A DNA stretch of 64,000 nt, from the NCBI GenBank assembly GCA_002946415.1, contig NJPS01000010.1:1302001-1366000 (forward strand), written 5' to 3'. The notes under the pieces are model-generated. The model had not been told where the DNA came from. It searched no databases and saw only the letters and a list, made by a program, of their open reading frames with translations. Positions 1-10,094 of the stretch are shown here, piece after piece (positions within the stretch are counted from its first letter, which is position 1; each line of letters begins with the position of its first letter). The stretch is from Rutstroemia sp. NJR-2017a BVV2. Its lineage: Eukaryota; Ascomycota; Leotiomycetes; Helotiales; Rutstroemiaceae. The translations under genes and the position numbers were made by a program.

Positions 1-381
1 CTAGGCGTTGCTGCAAGCCACCGGGCAAAGAAATTTATTCCCTTGCAATTTCCAGTATATCATGTGTCATGAAGGATGCTGCCAGTCGCTTGGTATACAG
101 GGGAATCGGTCTCAAATGCTGTGACCGTTGGGGAATCTGCGTTTAGATTAATCATTTGTTTCTCAAATGACCCGTCGGACCATCTTGTGTAAAGAAGAGC
201 TTATTCAGCTCAGGGATGTGGATGGGAGCCTCATGAATCACATTTACCACGTCATCTAGATGCTAGGGGGAGGCACCGAGAAGCTCCAGGCCGTGAGCCT
301 CATCGAAAACAACGAAGTCGGCATCCACCACCAGTTGCCAGGTAGGATCGTCGGGTACCAATGTCCCTGTATATCCTGTAA
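1..381 (-). pseudogene. Decayed gluconolactonase/lactonohydrolase-like gene
   Basis: Read on the minus strand, this stretch gives a recognisable SMP-30/gluconolactonase-like fungal lactonohydrolase sequence. A segment with ADFVVFDEAHGLELLG leads into a stop, then VIHEAPIHIPELNKLFFTQ continues in the same frame to two more stops. A shifted frame then gives INLNADSPTVTAFETDSPVY before another stop. The order of these blocks matches the family, in which a 'HEAP' block precedes the LNKLFF strand and the PPTLS/DPPVY segment. At least three in-frame stops and one frame change, with no convincing introns, show it is dead. It probably continues past the left edge. No upstream start was found. The family assignment rests on motif memory, not on a search. 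Confidence 0.6.
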
Positions 382-918
382 TGGGGTCTGGCTCCCGAAG
401 GAACGATGATGGTAGCAGACTTGCAAACATGTCTATACAGGTAATATTGGCGGTAGGCGGACCGCATTTTCATGCCACGAGGGGAAACGAATCGGAAGAA
501 GCAAGTTGCACAGCTGCTGCAAAGCTTATCGCCGAACACTTGACGAAAGCTGTAGGGCTGAAATGTCGAATATCGTGAATCGTTTTCGGGCATCGGGAAC
601 GATCAAAAGAAGGATAAATTGACGAGCTTAGATGTCGTATTTGCTTTTGTATGACACATCAGCTCGTGCTACAGATATTTGCATGTTCAGGTCATGGGAA
701 TACAGAAACTGCACTGAACGGTATGGCAAATCTTTTTCTTCATAGTCATCTACTTCGTACATACAGAGTTACACACACTTTCTATTTCGCCGACAGTTGG
801 ATACGGCGAGGGTATCTGTTAAGGTTGAACTTGCGGGATTGCATAGTACACAGCTCTTCAGCGATTCCGTATTACGACCGAGACGCAAATCAGACAATAC
901 TTCCTTCCCTGTAGCCAG
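382..918. other. Gap without a recognised gene
   Basis: This lies between the lactonohydrolase remnant and the stop of the MCT-type carrier. Short open frames occur on both strands but none shows family motifs. Part of it may be further degraded 5' sequence of the pseudogene. Confidence 0.5.
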
Positions 919-2356
919 TCATGCCTTGGCTGTGCAAAGCCGTGCAGCAAGGAGGAAAGCGAACCCGAGGCAGACTGTCGTTCCTCCAAAAACCTGCGTC
1001 CCCAGATAACCACCCCGCTCGCGTTCGATGAGCGCCCCCGCAATCGGGGCCCCCGTAAGGCAAGCCAAGCTACCTATGGTAAAAACCATTCCAGTCCTAG
1101 CTCCCATCTTGCTGATGTCTGTCGTGAAACCTGCCAGGGTCGAAGGAAACAAGGTCTGAACGGCATTCGAACAGATTCCGAAGACTACTAGAAACGCCAC
1201 AAATCCTTCGAAGCTAGATATTGCTATCCAGCAATACAACATTACTCCGGTTCCCAAAACAAAAGGTAGGAGTGTATTGAAAGCACCAAAATATCGATCT
1301 GCGATAAGGGCTGGGATGAGTCTTCCCGGTATACCCACGCCGTTCAATATCATGAGTAATGTTAACGACGAAGATGAGGAATCGTGAATTACATCACGGC
1401 CAAACGTTGCAGTCTAAGTCATTATTAGAGCTTCTTTTCGCACAAAGATGAATTGGAACTTGAACTTACGTAAAAATAAGCAATATACACACCCCATAGT
1501 GTAAAGAATATGCCGGTGGTAAAAAGGGTATACCTAAGTTCTTTGAATGCACTGTATTCGACCAAGGGTCTTGGAACCAGAGTCGTTGTTGTTGAGCGCG
1601 GACGAGCAAGCACGAGGATAATGACGGCGTTGAATAGTATCACAAATCCCATAGTGCGAACAACCCATGCAAAGCTAGTATTGTTCTGCAGTTGGCGAGC
1701 TATCTGAGTGCCGGATTAGCTAGTTTCAACTTTGGATGAAAATGTATCCGACAACTTACCACGGGGAAGATCATTCCGCCTACTGGTGCGCCACATGCCG
1801 CAAGTCCAAGAGCAAATGCTCTTTTCTTCAGAAAGTATACCGATACCAGAGTGACGAGTGGCGTGAAAAGTAAGCCGTTGCCTAGGCCCTGAACAACTCC
1901 TTGTGACAAGACAAGCTGCCAATACTTTGTGACCGCTGATGTGGTGAAGACACCTAGCAGTTGAAGTGAGGATCCCGAAATAATCAGGGAACGAAAGTAG
2001 CCCTCATCCATCGCACGGCCTGATAGAGCTCCAACGAAAAAGAGAAGAAAGAGCTGGATTGATCCAACCCAAGCGATGTCAGATGCAGACCGTCCCAGAG
2101 CCGTTTCCCAGTGAGACTGGAATAATCCAAAGGAAGACATGTATCCGAACCCATTGATCACAAGCAGATGGCTCACTAACACCTGACTCCAAGCAACAAT
2201 ACCGCGATCGAATATCACATCCTCAGCCTGAGGATGGATTTGCGGAGGGCTCAGATCCGTGGATTCTTTGCTGAGCTGTGACATTCTGTGTTTGTGGCTT
2301 TTGCGATCGTTGTTTTGACCGATTTCAGTCCTCGGAGATGGTGCAACTGATATCAC
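919..2356 (-). CDS. MFS monocarboxylate/riboflavin-type transporter (MCT/MCH family)
   Basis: A plasma-membrane carrier of the fungal MCH family (monocarboxylate porter relatives, which include riboflavin carriers). It has three exons: 1760-2356, 1470-1703 and 919-1413, with two 56-bp GT-AG introns. The product is 441 aa, or 417 aa from the second in-frame ATG at 2284, which I consider equally likely. A hydrophilic N-terminus precedes VSHLLVINGFGYMSSFGLFQ, typical of MCH helix 1, followed by about 12 hydrophobic segments. GLGNGLLFTPLVTLVSVYF and the APVGGMIFP loop are also family features. The gene is divergent from the isocyanide synthase, with about 450 bp between start codons, so the two may share a promoter. 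The substrate cannot be told from sequence. Confidence 0.85.
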
Positions 2357-2809
2357 AATTCTGCTGAATATCTAGCCCATGAGAAGATGAGAATCGCTTG
2401 GTATATCAGATAGCAGGTTCATACACCGAGTAGGAAATTGTCATACAAGTGGGATTTGGTTCCTCCGATCCCGAATGACACGGGAACATCGTATGACTGT
2501 CATGAATGCGTCGTGTGGCACATCAATTAGGCAAACACACTCTGAAAAGCCACTGTTGGGAGTTAACTGTAATACGACGATCATCGAAATAAGCCTCATA
2601 ATCCTCTGGCCCGTTGATCTCAGTTTGAATCCTGATCGATTTTCACCTTGAGATGCTCATTGAAATCCTTGGACGGTTCAAACAGTTCGACCGAATGAAG
2701 CGGTTTTAACTATAAATATTAGCATGAGACCGGACAAAAACGCAATTATCAGCACGGAAATATTCAATCATCTTTTCAGGACCAACTCACGGATCTCTGT
2801 CGAACAGAT
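2357..2809. promoter_or_regulatory. Shared divergent promoter region of carrier and isocyanide synthase
   Basis: This is the only DNA between two head-to-head genes. TATAAATA at 2711-2718 lies about 92 bp before the isocyanide synthase ATG at 2810. An out-of-frame ATG at 2724 falls so close to the TATA-like box that transcription would probably begin after it, so it need not act as an upstream start. No transcription-factor site was identified. Confidence 0.4.
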
Positions 2810-4352
2810 ATGGCCACGAAGGGTAAGTTGTACCCGAACAAACTGTTTGCTAGGTTCGCAGCTGACCAGAAGTACTAGATCATCTTCCGGTGCTAGACCT
2901 GCATAAAACAAGGATGCATTATATTACAGCATCTCGCAACCTAGAGGTTGTCGTCAACAATATCCTAGACATCTTGGAACAGTATGGGAAGCATTTCAGT
3001 GTAGATGCGAACCATGAGGAAGTTGAACGACTAGAATGGCTAGGCCGAAAAAAGTTCTTTGATATCATTCACAGGCAGGTGAAGAAGAATCAAGTTATAA
3101 AAATGATCTTGCCGGCATTTCCTTGGAAGAGTGTATGTATACCTCCAACCCTCTGCAGCTTTGTGGTATCTTGACCAGTCTGTAGATCAACACTACCAAC
3201 AAAGTAATTGGGAGGCTTCCTGACCTCGGGGAGGTCTTGGCATTAGCGAGATTAAATGCCTTGTGTTTGGATATACGGAGCATCTATACCGCAGGCGCTG
3301 AGATTACTATAGCAACCGATGGACTGGTATTCGATGGTATCACTTGACCCTCGTCTAGCTGTATATGCTAGTCGGCTAATTGTATCGCAGATATTGTGGG
3401 AATCCCGAATGAAGACACATGGACATATAGCGAGAAGTTGATGAGCATCATTGTTGAAAGGGGCTTCTCGGAAAATATCAAAATTCTACGGGTTATGGAT
3501 ATTCTTGGATTGTCGAAAGGCCAGATTATGACCAAGGAACTGTATTTGACATTGGTCAATCCAAGTCGCGACATCCTTCTAGAAAGGTACGCTCGAACCG
3601 AAGGAGAAGTACGTGGTATGATAAAGAGCGACAACGACACACTGAGCACATACTGTGGATTTGTGCGATTCCTGGAGGAGGATCTCAGGTAAGTTCGAAA
3701 ACCTGGGCCATTAAGCTGCGTTACGCTGACCTATTCACGTAGATTTAGCCCAGTCGCAAAAATGGCCATGAGTGGCTCACAATACAGAAAATTTGTCAAG
3801 AAGATAGCACTAGGCATGATGATCAGAGCAGAGGTATGTCGAGACATATATGCCAGACTTGGCAACATTCCCCGACCCACATTGACAACGGTACAGTCTT
3901 TCACAAAACTCCTCCAGGACCTTTGTTCCGATTTTGTACGTTTGTCCATCCACCCTTCAAGTGGCTCAGTAAAACTCTCAGTGCCACTGGTGATACAAAG
4001 CAATGGGCAATTTCCACGCACGCCATGGCACTGCACCATTGCTGTGGGAATCGATGGGTCTTATCGAACCGTACACGTGAAAGACGTCCGGGAGACTCAT
4101 CGGTTGATATATTCAAACGGCCTCCCTTATTATTATCGCGAGAAATCGGAGCTGTGGGACTGGGATGAGGATGTTGCTATGTTCGAGCCGCAGTATCCCA
4201 GCGGTTTACTCGTCCAAGCTAAACATCCCAATACAGAATTAGAAGCAGAGCATATCTTGAGGCTTTCTAAGCTCACGGCTGTATATTGCGGGCCGGTCGT
4301 GGTGGTGGGGTTCAGTAACTGTCGGATGGAGGGAATCTCTTGTGCAGCATAG
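2810..4352 (+). CDS. Isocyanide synthase, PvcA/Dit1 family, lacking a fused dioxygenase domain
   Basis: The family converts an amino acid such as Tyr, Trp or Val to an isonitrile (PvcA, fungal IcsA) or acts in dityrosine formation (yeast Dit1). The gene has six exons: 2810-2822, 2879-3132, 3186-3336, 3391-3688, 3743-3833 and 3897-4352, giving 420 aa. Family blocks are in order: [93 protein letters not shown] and [10 protein letters not shown]. The last block, [10 protein letters not shown], resembles the start of the TauD-like dioxygenase domain fused to many fungal homologues, but a stop follows ten residues later. The start at 2810 is the only ATG giving the right phase into exon 2. MFS carriers lie on both sides. 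The substrate is unknown. Confidence 0.88.
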
Positions 4353-5711
4353 CCTACAGGTATGCCCGATTAGTATAGGCAGCACAAGAAAGGAGACCTA
4401 CATAGAGATCTCCCTTCTTCTCTTAAATGGAAATGGTCAACGCGTCGAGAAAACCGCCAAGTATCAGAGCCATCTTACTCTGCTTCGTGAGTCTGTCGTA
4501 GAAGTATATTCACCCACATCACATTCAGTATCTCATCCGGAAAAGACGGACTCTTGACCAGATAGCCCACGACCATCAATCGCCAGGCCGTAGAAGTATA
4601 GTGCAAGGTGTCCTGATCTAACACACGCAGAATCCAACACTGAAGGATGGGATGTCGTTCGCGAGTGTGATGGTCGCGAAATTGGTTGTTCCGAAAATAG
4701 CAACATGTCACACCTATCACGTTCAGTGGGTCTCGGCTCTCTAGGTAGGTAAAGTCTTACCTCTTCGAGAACAAGGGACCAGCCGAGGGACCAAAACTTT
4801 ACCAACATCTACGAGGCACCGCGAAAATCCGGAACTGGAATGTTTTATGTGCTGAAGACCTTGAAGCTGAGATCTGCGCTGATGTGAGACTGAATCGATT
4901 TCGGAAGTTTCTTGAATCATTTGGAATGGCGATGGGGATGTGGTTTCTTTTATGGCCTGCTGCAGTACGATCTTTATCGCGTCCACCCCATTGCTGCTCG
5001 TCCAAGCTGTCAGACTACAATACACAGGTATTCCCACTCTACTTTCCTTCCATCAAGTGAATGGAAAAGCCGAGAATCATCCACCCGTCAGTCACGTCAA
5101 AACCAGATTCAACGCCTCGCTCCACCCGCTCACACCCCGCACTTTCGCGATATCCAGGCCACAGCAAGACCTCCGATAGCCGTCCCTAATTCGTCAACTT
5201 GTTCCCTTTCTGCCTCCCCGGCGTTTAAAGTCGTCACTTCCAGCACCCCTCTTCCCTCTTCCCTCTTCCTTTGCACTTCCTTCCAACCCCACTCTCTCCA
5301 CTCTCCACTATAACCATATCTCTTATCGGAAGTTTTGCGGCTGGTTTCTAATTATGTAGGTGATGAGCCTCCCTATGGTTTTCTTTATGTACTACAGGTT
5401 TTTTCCATCAGATGAGGTGATAGCAGCCAGGTCAAGGACTCTCTACATTCATTTTTATTTTCATTCTGTTCGTCTATTCGCTTTGGTAGACCGTCTTTCC
5501 AAGTTCTCTCATTTAGATATTTTCTGAGAAAGTCGCCTTCTTTCATTCTCTGACGTCGAGCTTTGTTGGTGCTGCAGCTGTTGGGGTTTTAGATCACTTT
5601 ATTGAGATCTCAAGCAACGCTCAGGCAAATACTCATTCCTTATATACACCCAACTGCTACCGTTCTCAAACACACATACATTCCTTCTCACGCATCCAAT
5701 CTCCTCCAAAA
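4353..5711. other. Gap with no recognised gene; leader of the next gene at its right end
   Basis: I looked for the missing dioxygenase half of the preceding gene in all frames and recognised none. The right part (about 5150-5710) is C/T-rich, as expected for the promoter and leader of the small gene starting at 5712. Confidence 0.5.
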
Positions 5712-6104
5712 ATGTCCACCACAATCACCACCACAACCACCACCTCCGCCATGCACTCCGCTCCGACAACCACACCCAGCACACCACCATCACCACACCG
5801 CGCAAAACCCCTCACCCGCTCCTTCTCCAGCTGCTCGACCTCATCCACTTCCTCCACTTCCTCCACATCATCCACCACCTCCCAAACATCCCACACCTTC
5901 TCCTCATTCCTCTCCCCACCTCTCTCGCCAGCAGCACACTACTCCCGCCCCTTCTCACGCTCGCTCACCTCCCCCTCCCGATTCGAGTCCCGCCATCCGA
6001 GCGAAATGAAATTCCGCGGCCCGCTGCACTTCTTTGAGAACCCGGAATTCTTCATCCCGAAGAGGAGGGCGCCTGCTGCGCCGACTTCGCCACGGGCATG
6101 TTAA
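5712..6104 (+). CDS. Small Ser/Thr-rich hypothetical protein
   Basis: A single-exon frame of 130 aa with a good start context (AAAAATGTC) after a pyrimidine-rich leader. The first 75 residues are almost wholly Ser, Thr and Pro, including runs of Thr and an SST repeat, so this part is probably disordered and phosphorylated. The C-terminal 35 residues differ: MKFRGPLHFFENPEFFIPKR contains aromatic and charged residues and looks like a short linear motif or conserved tail. There is no signal peptide or membrane span. I do not recognise the family. The opposite strand is also open over part of this region because of the repetitive codons, but that frame lacks such a tail. Confidence 0.55.
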   Translation: MSTTITTTTTTSAMHSAPTTTPSTPPSPHRAKPLTRSFSSCSTSSTSSTSSTSSTTSQTSHTFSSFLSPPLSPAAHYSRPFSRSLTSPSRFESRHPSEMKFRGPLHFFENPEFFIPKRRAPAAPTSPRAC

Positions 6105-6690
6105 TGATGAGATGAGGAAAACAGTGTCAAGCAATGGAGAAGTGGGAAGGGTGCAAACCATGCCACGTAACAGAGGATAGCAAGGGATTCGATGTCACGA
6201 AAATCAGGTCAGGGACACTGGTGATTGTTCAGGAAGGGGGAAAAAAAGTATACCGGGCTAGTCTTTTATACACAATTAGACTCATGGTTAACATAGCATA
6301 GCACAGGTTTTGCTACTTTTGGCGAACGGAAGGATAAAGAAAAAATGGAAAAGGGCATGGAAAGGTCGAAGGCGCTCGTCACTCGTTTTCTGGGATTGCA
6401 TATTATATTATATACCCTTCTGTACACTCGTTTGATTCGTGGTATGCTATACAGCAACGCTTGTTGTTTGTATGTATCACTATTTTTATTACTCCAAATC
6501 TACTTTGAATAGATAGATGGATGGACAGCTTGTCGTGAATTGACTTGTTGGGATTATGATGTTTGTTTGTGATGGAAAAAGTGAAAGTGAAGTTGAGAAA
6601 ATTTATTCCAGCTTGAGTGATAATTCATGTGAAGTATCATCTATTCCAAAACCAGCACTGCGCAGCTTTCTCCATTGCATCATCTCCTCT
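6105..6690. other. Convergent 3' gap
   Basis: This holds the 3' regions of the Ser/Thr-rich gene and of the minus-strand MFS gene. It is AT-rich, with T runs and TATA repeats near 6405-6412. No gene was recognised. Confidence 0.5.
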
Positions 6691-8777
6691 TCACACACTT
6701 CCCTCAACCTTCCTCTTCTCCTCAACAACATGTTCCCCCTCCTCCGTACTCCCCAGACCCCTAAAACTCCACTCCCTAACCCTGTGCCCCTTCCACATCA
6801 ACCCCACCACACAACTCAGACCCAACAGTTCAAAAAACGCCATCATACCATACGTCCACCCTACATTAACATCCCTCACCCACTCCTTAATATAAAACGC
6901 CACGCTCAGCCCAAACGCCACCCGATAAAAGTTCACCGCAATAGCCGCTTCCGCCGGGTTTCGTATGAAGCATTCGTTGATATAGTTCACCGTGATGGGC
7001 GTTATGCACAAGGAGCCGAAGGTGACAAGCACGGTTGCTATGGCGAGGACGATCCAGTGCAGGTGATAGAGGAGACCGGCGCCGAAGAGCCCAAGCCCGA
7101 TGGGGTTGAGGATGCTGGGCAGCCAGAGCGCGTGCAGGCGGTATTCGGGTTTCCAGATGCCGGTGTTGTAGCGTTTGGCGATGTAGAGGGGGAGGCGGTC
7201 AGAGAGGTATTGGCCGTAGATGAGGGCGAATATGATGCCGATCCAGTGGGTGAAGGAGACTTGAGAGAAGGTTAGTTTGGAGCTTGTGGAGGGGGTGGCA
7301 TCTTCGGCTTAGAAAAAAGACGCTGAGCTGAGGCATAGGCTCTCAGTGCAAAAATAACAATGAAAATATTATGATCTCTTAGAGCCTTTAGGATATTTAT
7401 TTAATAATAACATCCTAAATATATTTCATATTTTAGGGCTTTTAAGATATTTGAGATATTCAGAGTATTTATTCGATAATAGTAAACAGCTTCAATATAA
7501 TGTCCCAAATCGGCCTGTTTTTTCTACTCCGAAGAGGTGGCGAGGAATCGGGAGAAAGGGATGACTTACATTCGGCGTTTTGCATGGTGGTGAATCCGTA
7601 CCCACCGGCTGCTTTGGGCTTCTGAAGATATGTTGGTGAGAGAGAATTGAGTGCGACGTAGAAACCGAAGTTTGTGAGCGTGAAAACGCTGAGGATCAAT
7701 GTTACCGGAGTTACGGCGATGAGGAAAGGCGTCTTAGCAACTTGTAGCTGATTTCAAATTAGTGCGTTGAAGGTGTCTAGAGGAGTGAAGGTCTTACAGT
7801 TCGAGCAAAGGTAGTCTTTGGTGTGACCTTAGTACCTGGGAGAAAGGTTGCGATTCTGTTCGCAATAAAACATAAAGGTGGAGTTGGGTTCACAGCATTC
7901 GGTTCTCTATTCCAAGAAGTCTCGTGCAAGAATAGGAAGACCAAGACAGCAGCCAAAAAGGCCAAGCCGGCAGTCCACCAATATGCATTCCTCCAAGTCG
8001 TGCTTGCCGATATAAGAGCAGATATCGTAGGTCCTGCCACTGTTCCGAAATCGAAACACCAGTGGAAAACCGTAAAGGCCCTTCCTCTTTGGTGGAGAAA
8101 GAATAGGTCGACCAGAATTCTTGGGCCTAGAACCCCCGTAATGGCCCCGAAGAATGCACCAAAGAATCGTGAGACAATGAATCCATTATAGTCATTAGAA
8201 TGATTCATGAGGCCAGCCCAGATGTTGCTCAGCACAGCACCAATCAAGGTCCAGAAGATTGTGCTGCTACGTCCAATGACATGCGAGAGTGGGAAGAAGA
8301 AGAACCCTCCTGCAGCCATACCAGCTGAGCCGGCAGAGTTCTGAAGGATATGGTCAAAATCATGTTTCAATGATAATCACCAACATGTATCGATGCTTAC
8401 CTGGTATGCCATCTGGGTTGTTGAGACATGATATAGTTCTGACTGCGGAACAACCTGTAACTGACCTGCCAAACATGCTGAGAAGCCAGCGAATGTTGCG
8501 AAACTGATGACTGCCAGAATCTTCAATTTCTTGTTCAGAGGCCAGTTCTAATATTCTTATCAGTAAGAGTTGCATTGAAACATAAGACATGGGGGATACG
8601 AACCAGCGGATCTCTAGGATCATCACTTGGATGAGGAATCAATACGACACCATCTTCACCCGTCTTTATTGCAGGGCCATGATAGCTACCATTGTTCTCG
8701 GTACTGATTTCTGTATCAGAAGAGACAGCCTTGCTGTCCTTGACCCCCTTGGCTTCCTGAGCCATGTCAATTGTCAT
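6691..8777 (-). CDS. MFS transporter, DHA1-like general substrate family
   Basis: A 12-helix major facilitator of the fungal drug:H+ antiporter-like group. Exons are 8604-8777, 8401-8547, 7798-8340, 7570-7747 and 6691-7259, giving 536 aa. Motifs: NWPLNKKLKILAVISF at helix 1, GRSSTIFWTLIGAVLSNIW, SRFFGAFFGA, GRAFTVFHW and QNAEFSFTHWIGIIFA after the last intron, then GQYLSDRLPLYIAKR. The last intron (7260-7569) is 310 bp, against 50-60 bp for the others, because a MITE-like element sits inside it. I chose the acceptor at 7260 because CTAAC lies just before it and the joined protein matches the family. An alternative acceptor at 7308 inside the element would add 16 residues. The gene may export a product of the nearby isocyanide synthase, but that is inference. 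Confidence 0.85.
7301..7535. mobile_element. MITE-like inverted-repeat element, copy A
   Basis: An AT-rich 235-bp insert with imperfect terminal inverted repeats of about 20 bp. The left end reads TCTTCGGCTTAGAAAAAAG, and the right end read in reverse is TCTTCGGAGTAGAAAAAAC. It is flanked by GGTGGCA on the left (7294-7300) and GGTGGCG on the right (7536-7542), a likely 7-bp target duplication with one change. It has no coding capacity. TTTAGGAT and ATCCTAAA form an internal hairpin near 7387-7419. The right half is closely repeated at about 11855-11960. It lies wholly within the last intron of the DHA1-type MFS gene; removing it with one duplication would leave a normal intron of about 68 bp. 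Confidence 0.72.
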
Positions 8778-10094
8778 AGTGATGTCTACTGAAGCAGTAT
8801 CGACCTGTACGTTTCACAATCTCTTCTGAGATTGGGATCATCGGCATTTTGTATAAAAACCAGAAGTGGATCTGTTGAGTTTTCTCCGATCAAACACAAT
8901 GGCCCATTCCCTTAGAAGAAGTTCCCCGGGGCATACACCAGGAATGGAAGTGGAGAAACGCAGACATTTAGCCATATGCAGCGGAAGCCAGTAGGCTTCC
9001 GCGGTACTGGGACTGTCTGTTGGGAACAACTCATTTGCGAAAGCACTTGGTCATAAAGTGGTGAGGGCCAAAATGAAAGACATGGGTGTTTGTTTTAATG
9101 GCTGCCGATGCGAAAGTCCAAATGGGAGTTGTGGATTGCGGGTTGTGGAGTGTTCGGTGCCGAAGGGGGCGAAAACAAAGTTAAGTTGGGGTACCAAGGC
9201 CCTAAAAGGACCACCATAACCGCCCCCAGACCCGCGACTTTTAGTTAGTATACGGTAGTGATAGTGCGGGAGTGGTACTCTAAATAAGCCACGAAGCTTA
9301 TCTCAACTGTTAAAACTCTTCGCCAGGTTTTTATCGCAAAGCAATTTGATGCTGCAATTTCACTCCTGAAAAGAAAACCATGAATTTGTTTCGACCATGA
9401 GATTGCGAATCCTTCCACCCACCCACCACCGTCTATCAAGTGCAATTGACGCATGCCCTTGAGCGATCCATCCCATCTTCGTGTTTCTTTTATTCTGCCG
9501 ACCAGGACTCGCTGCAAGGAAGCACGCATCCGCGAGTTCTGCTCCGTCTATACATAACGCGAGAACATGGGTCCCGGCTCCCTACTGCCAATCGAATGAG
9601 GTATCCGAACCCATTCATAAAATGCTGTGTGTTACTAGCTGGTCCATATTCGGTGTAATTGCCACAAAGACTCAACCCCTTGTCTTTAGAATCATGGAAG
9701 ACGAATATTTCGACAGCCGATGTTACAGAAACGTGCCAGGGCGGCGCTGCCAACGTCGCAAACCGTTATGATGTAGGGATTCCTAGACCATGCAACCAGG
9801 GCCGATTTCTCCTGATGGATGCCCATAGAGAAAAGGCCCCGGGACTTTAAAAGTCCTCGGTACTTCTGGCCTCAAGGGAGCAGTGCGCTTTTTGGCAGAA
9901 TTCGGACCACATCTAAAGACGCCAGATCATTTCTATGCGATGAACTTCAGTAAAAGAATCACCAATGCTGCAGATTCAAATCCTGCATAAGGGAGAAGAT
10001 CTTCCGCAGTTGGTATGATCTCGTTTCGACTTCGTCTCCACCAAATACACAGAAGTCTGGCCGACAGCTTCTACACCGTCTCGAACTATCTGCA
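8778..10094. other. Divergent intergenic region without a recognised gene
   Basis: This contains the promoters of the DHA1-type carrier (leftward) and the Pth11-like receptor (rightward). Short overlapping frames between 9245 and 9850 occur on both strands and show no family motifs, codon bias or plausible introns. Confidence 0.5.

Noticed and set aside
4353..4800. Dioxygenase remnant after the isocyanide synthase
   Set aside because: I translated the region in several frames and saw no metal-binding or family blocks.
6556..7275. 239-codon frame on the plus strand
   Set aside because: It lies opposite the last exon of the DHA1-type carrier, whose minus-strand translation is clearly family-like; the plus frame has no motif and owes its length to GC-rich codon use.
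7308..7569. Acceptor at 7308 (CTAAG) as the normal end of the last intron of the DHA1-type gene
   Set aside because: It keeps frame but adds residues that do not match the family, and lies in the end of the inserted element. The acceptor at 7260 has a better branch site and gives QNAEFSFTHW.
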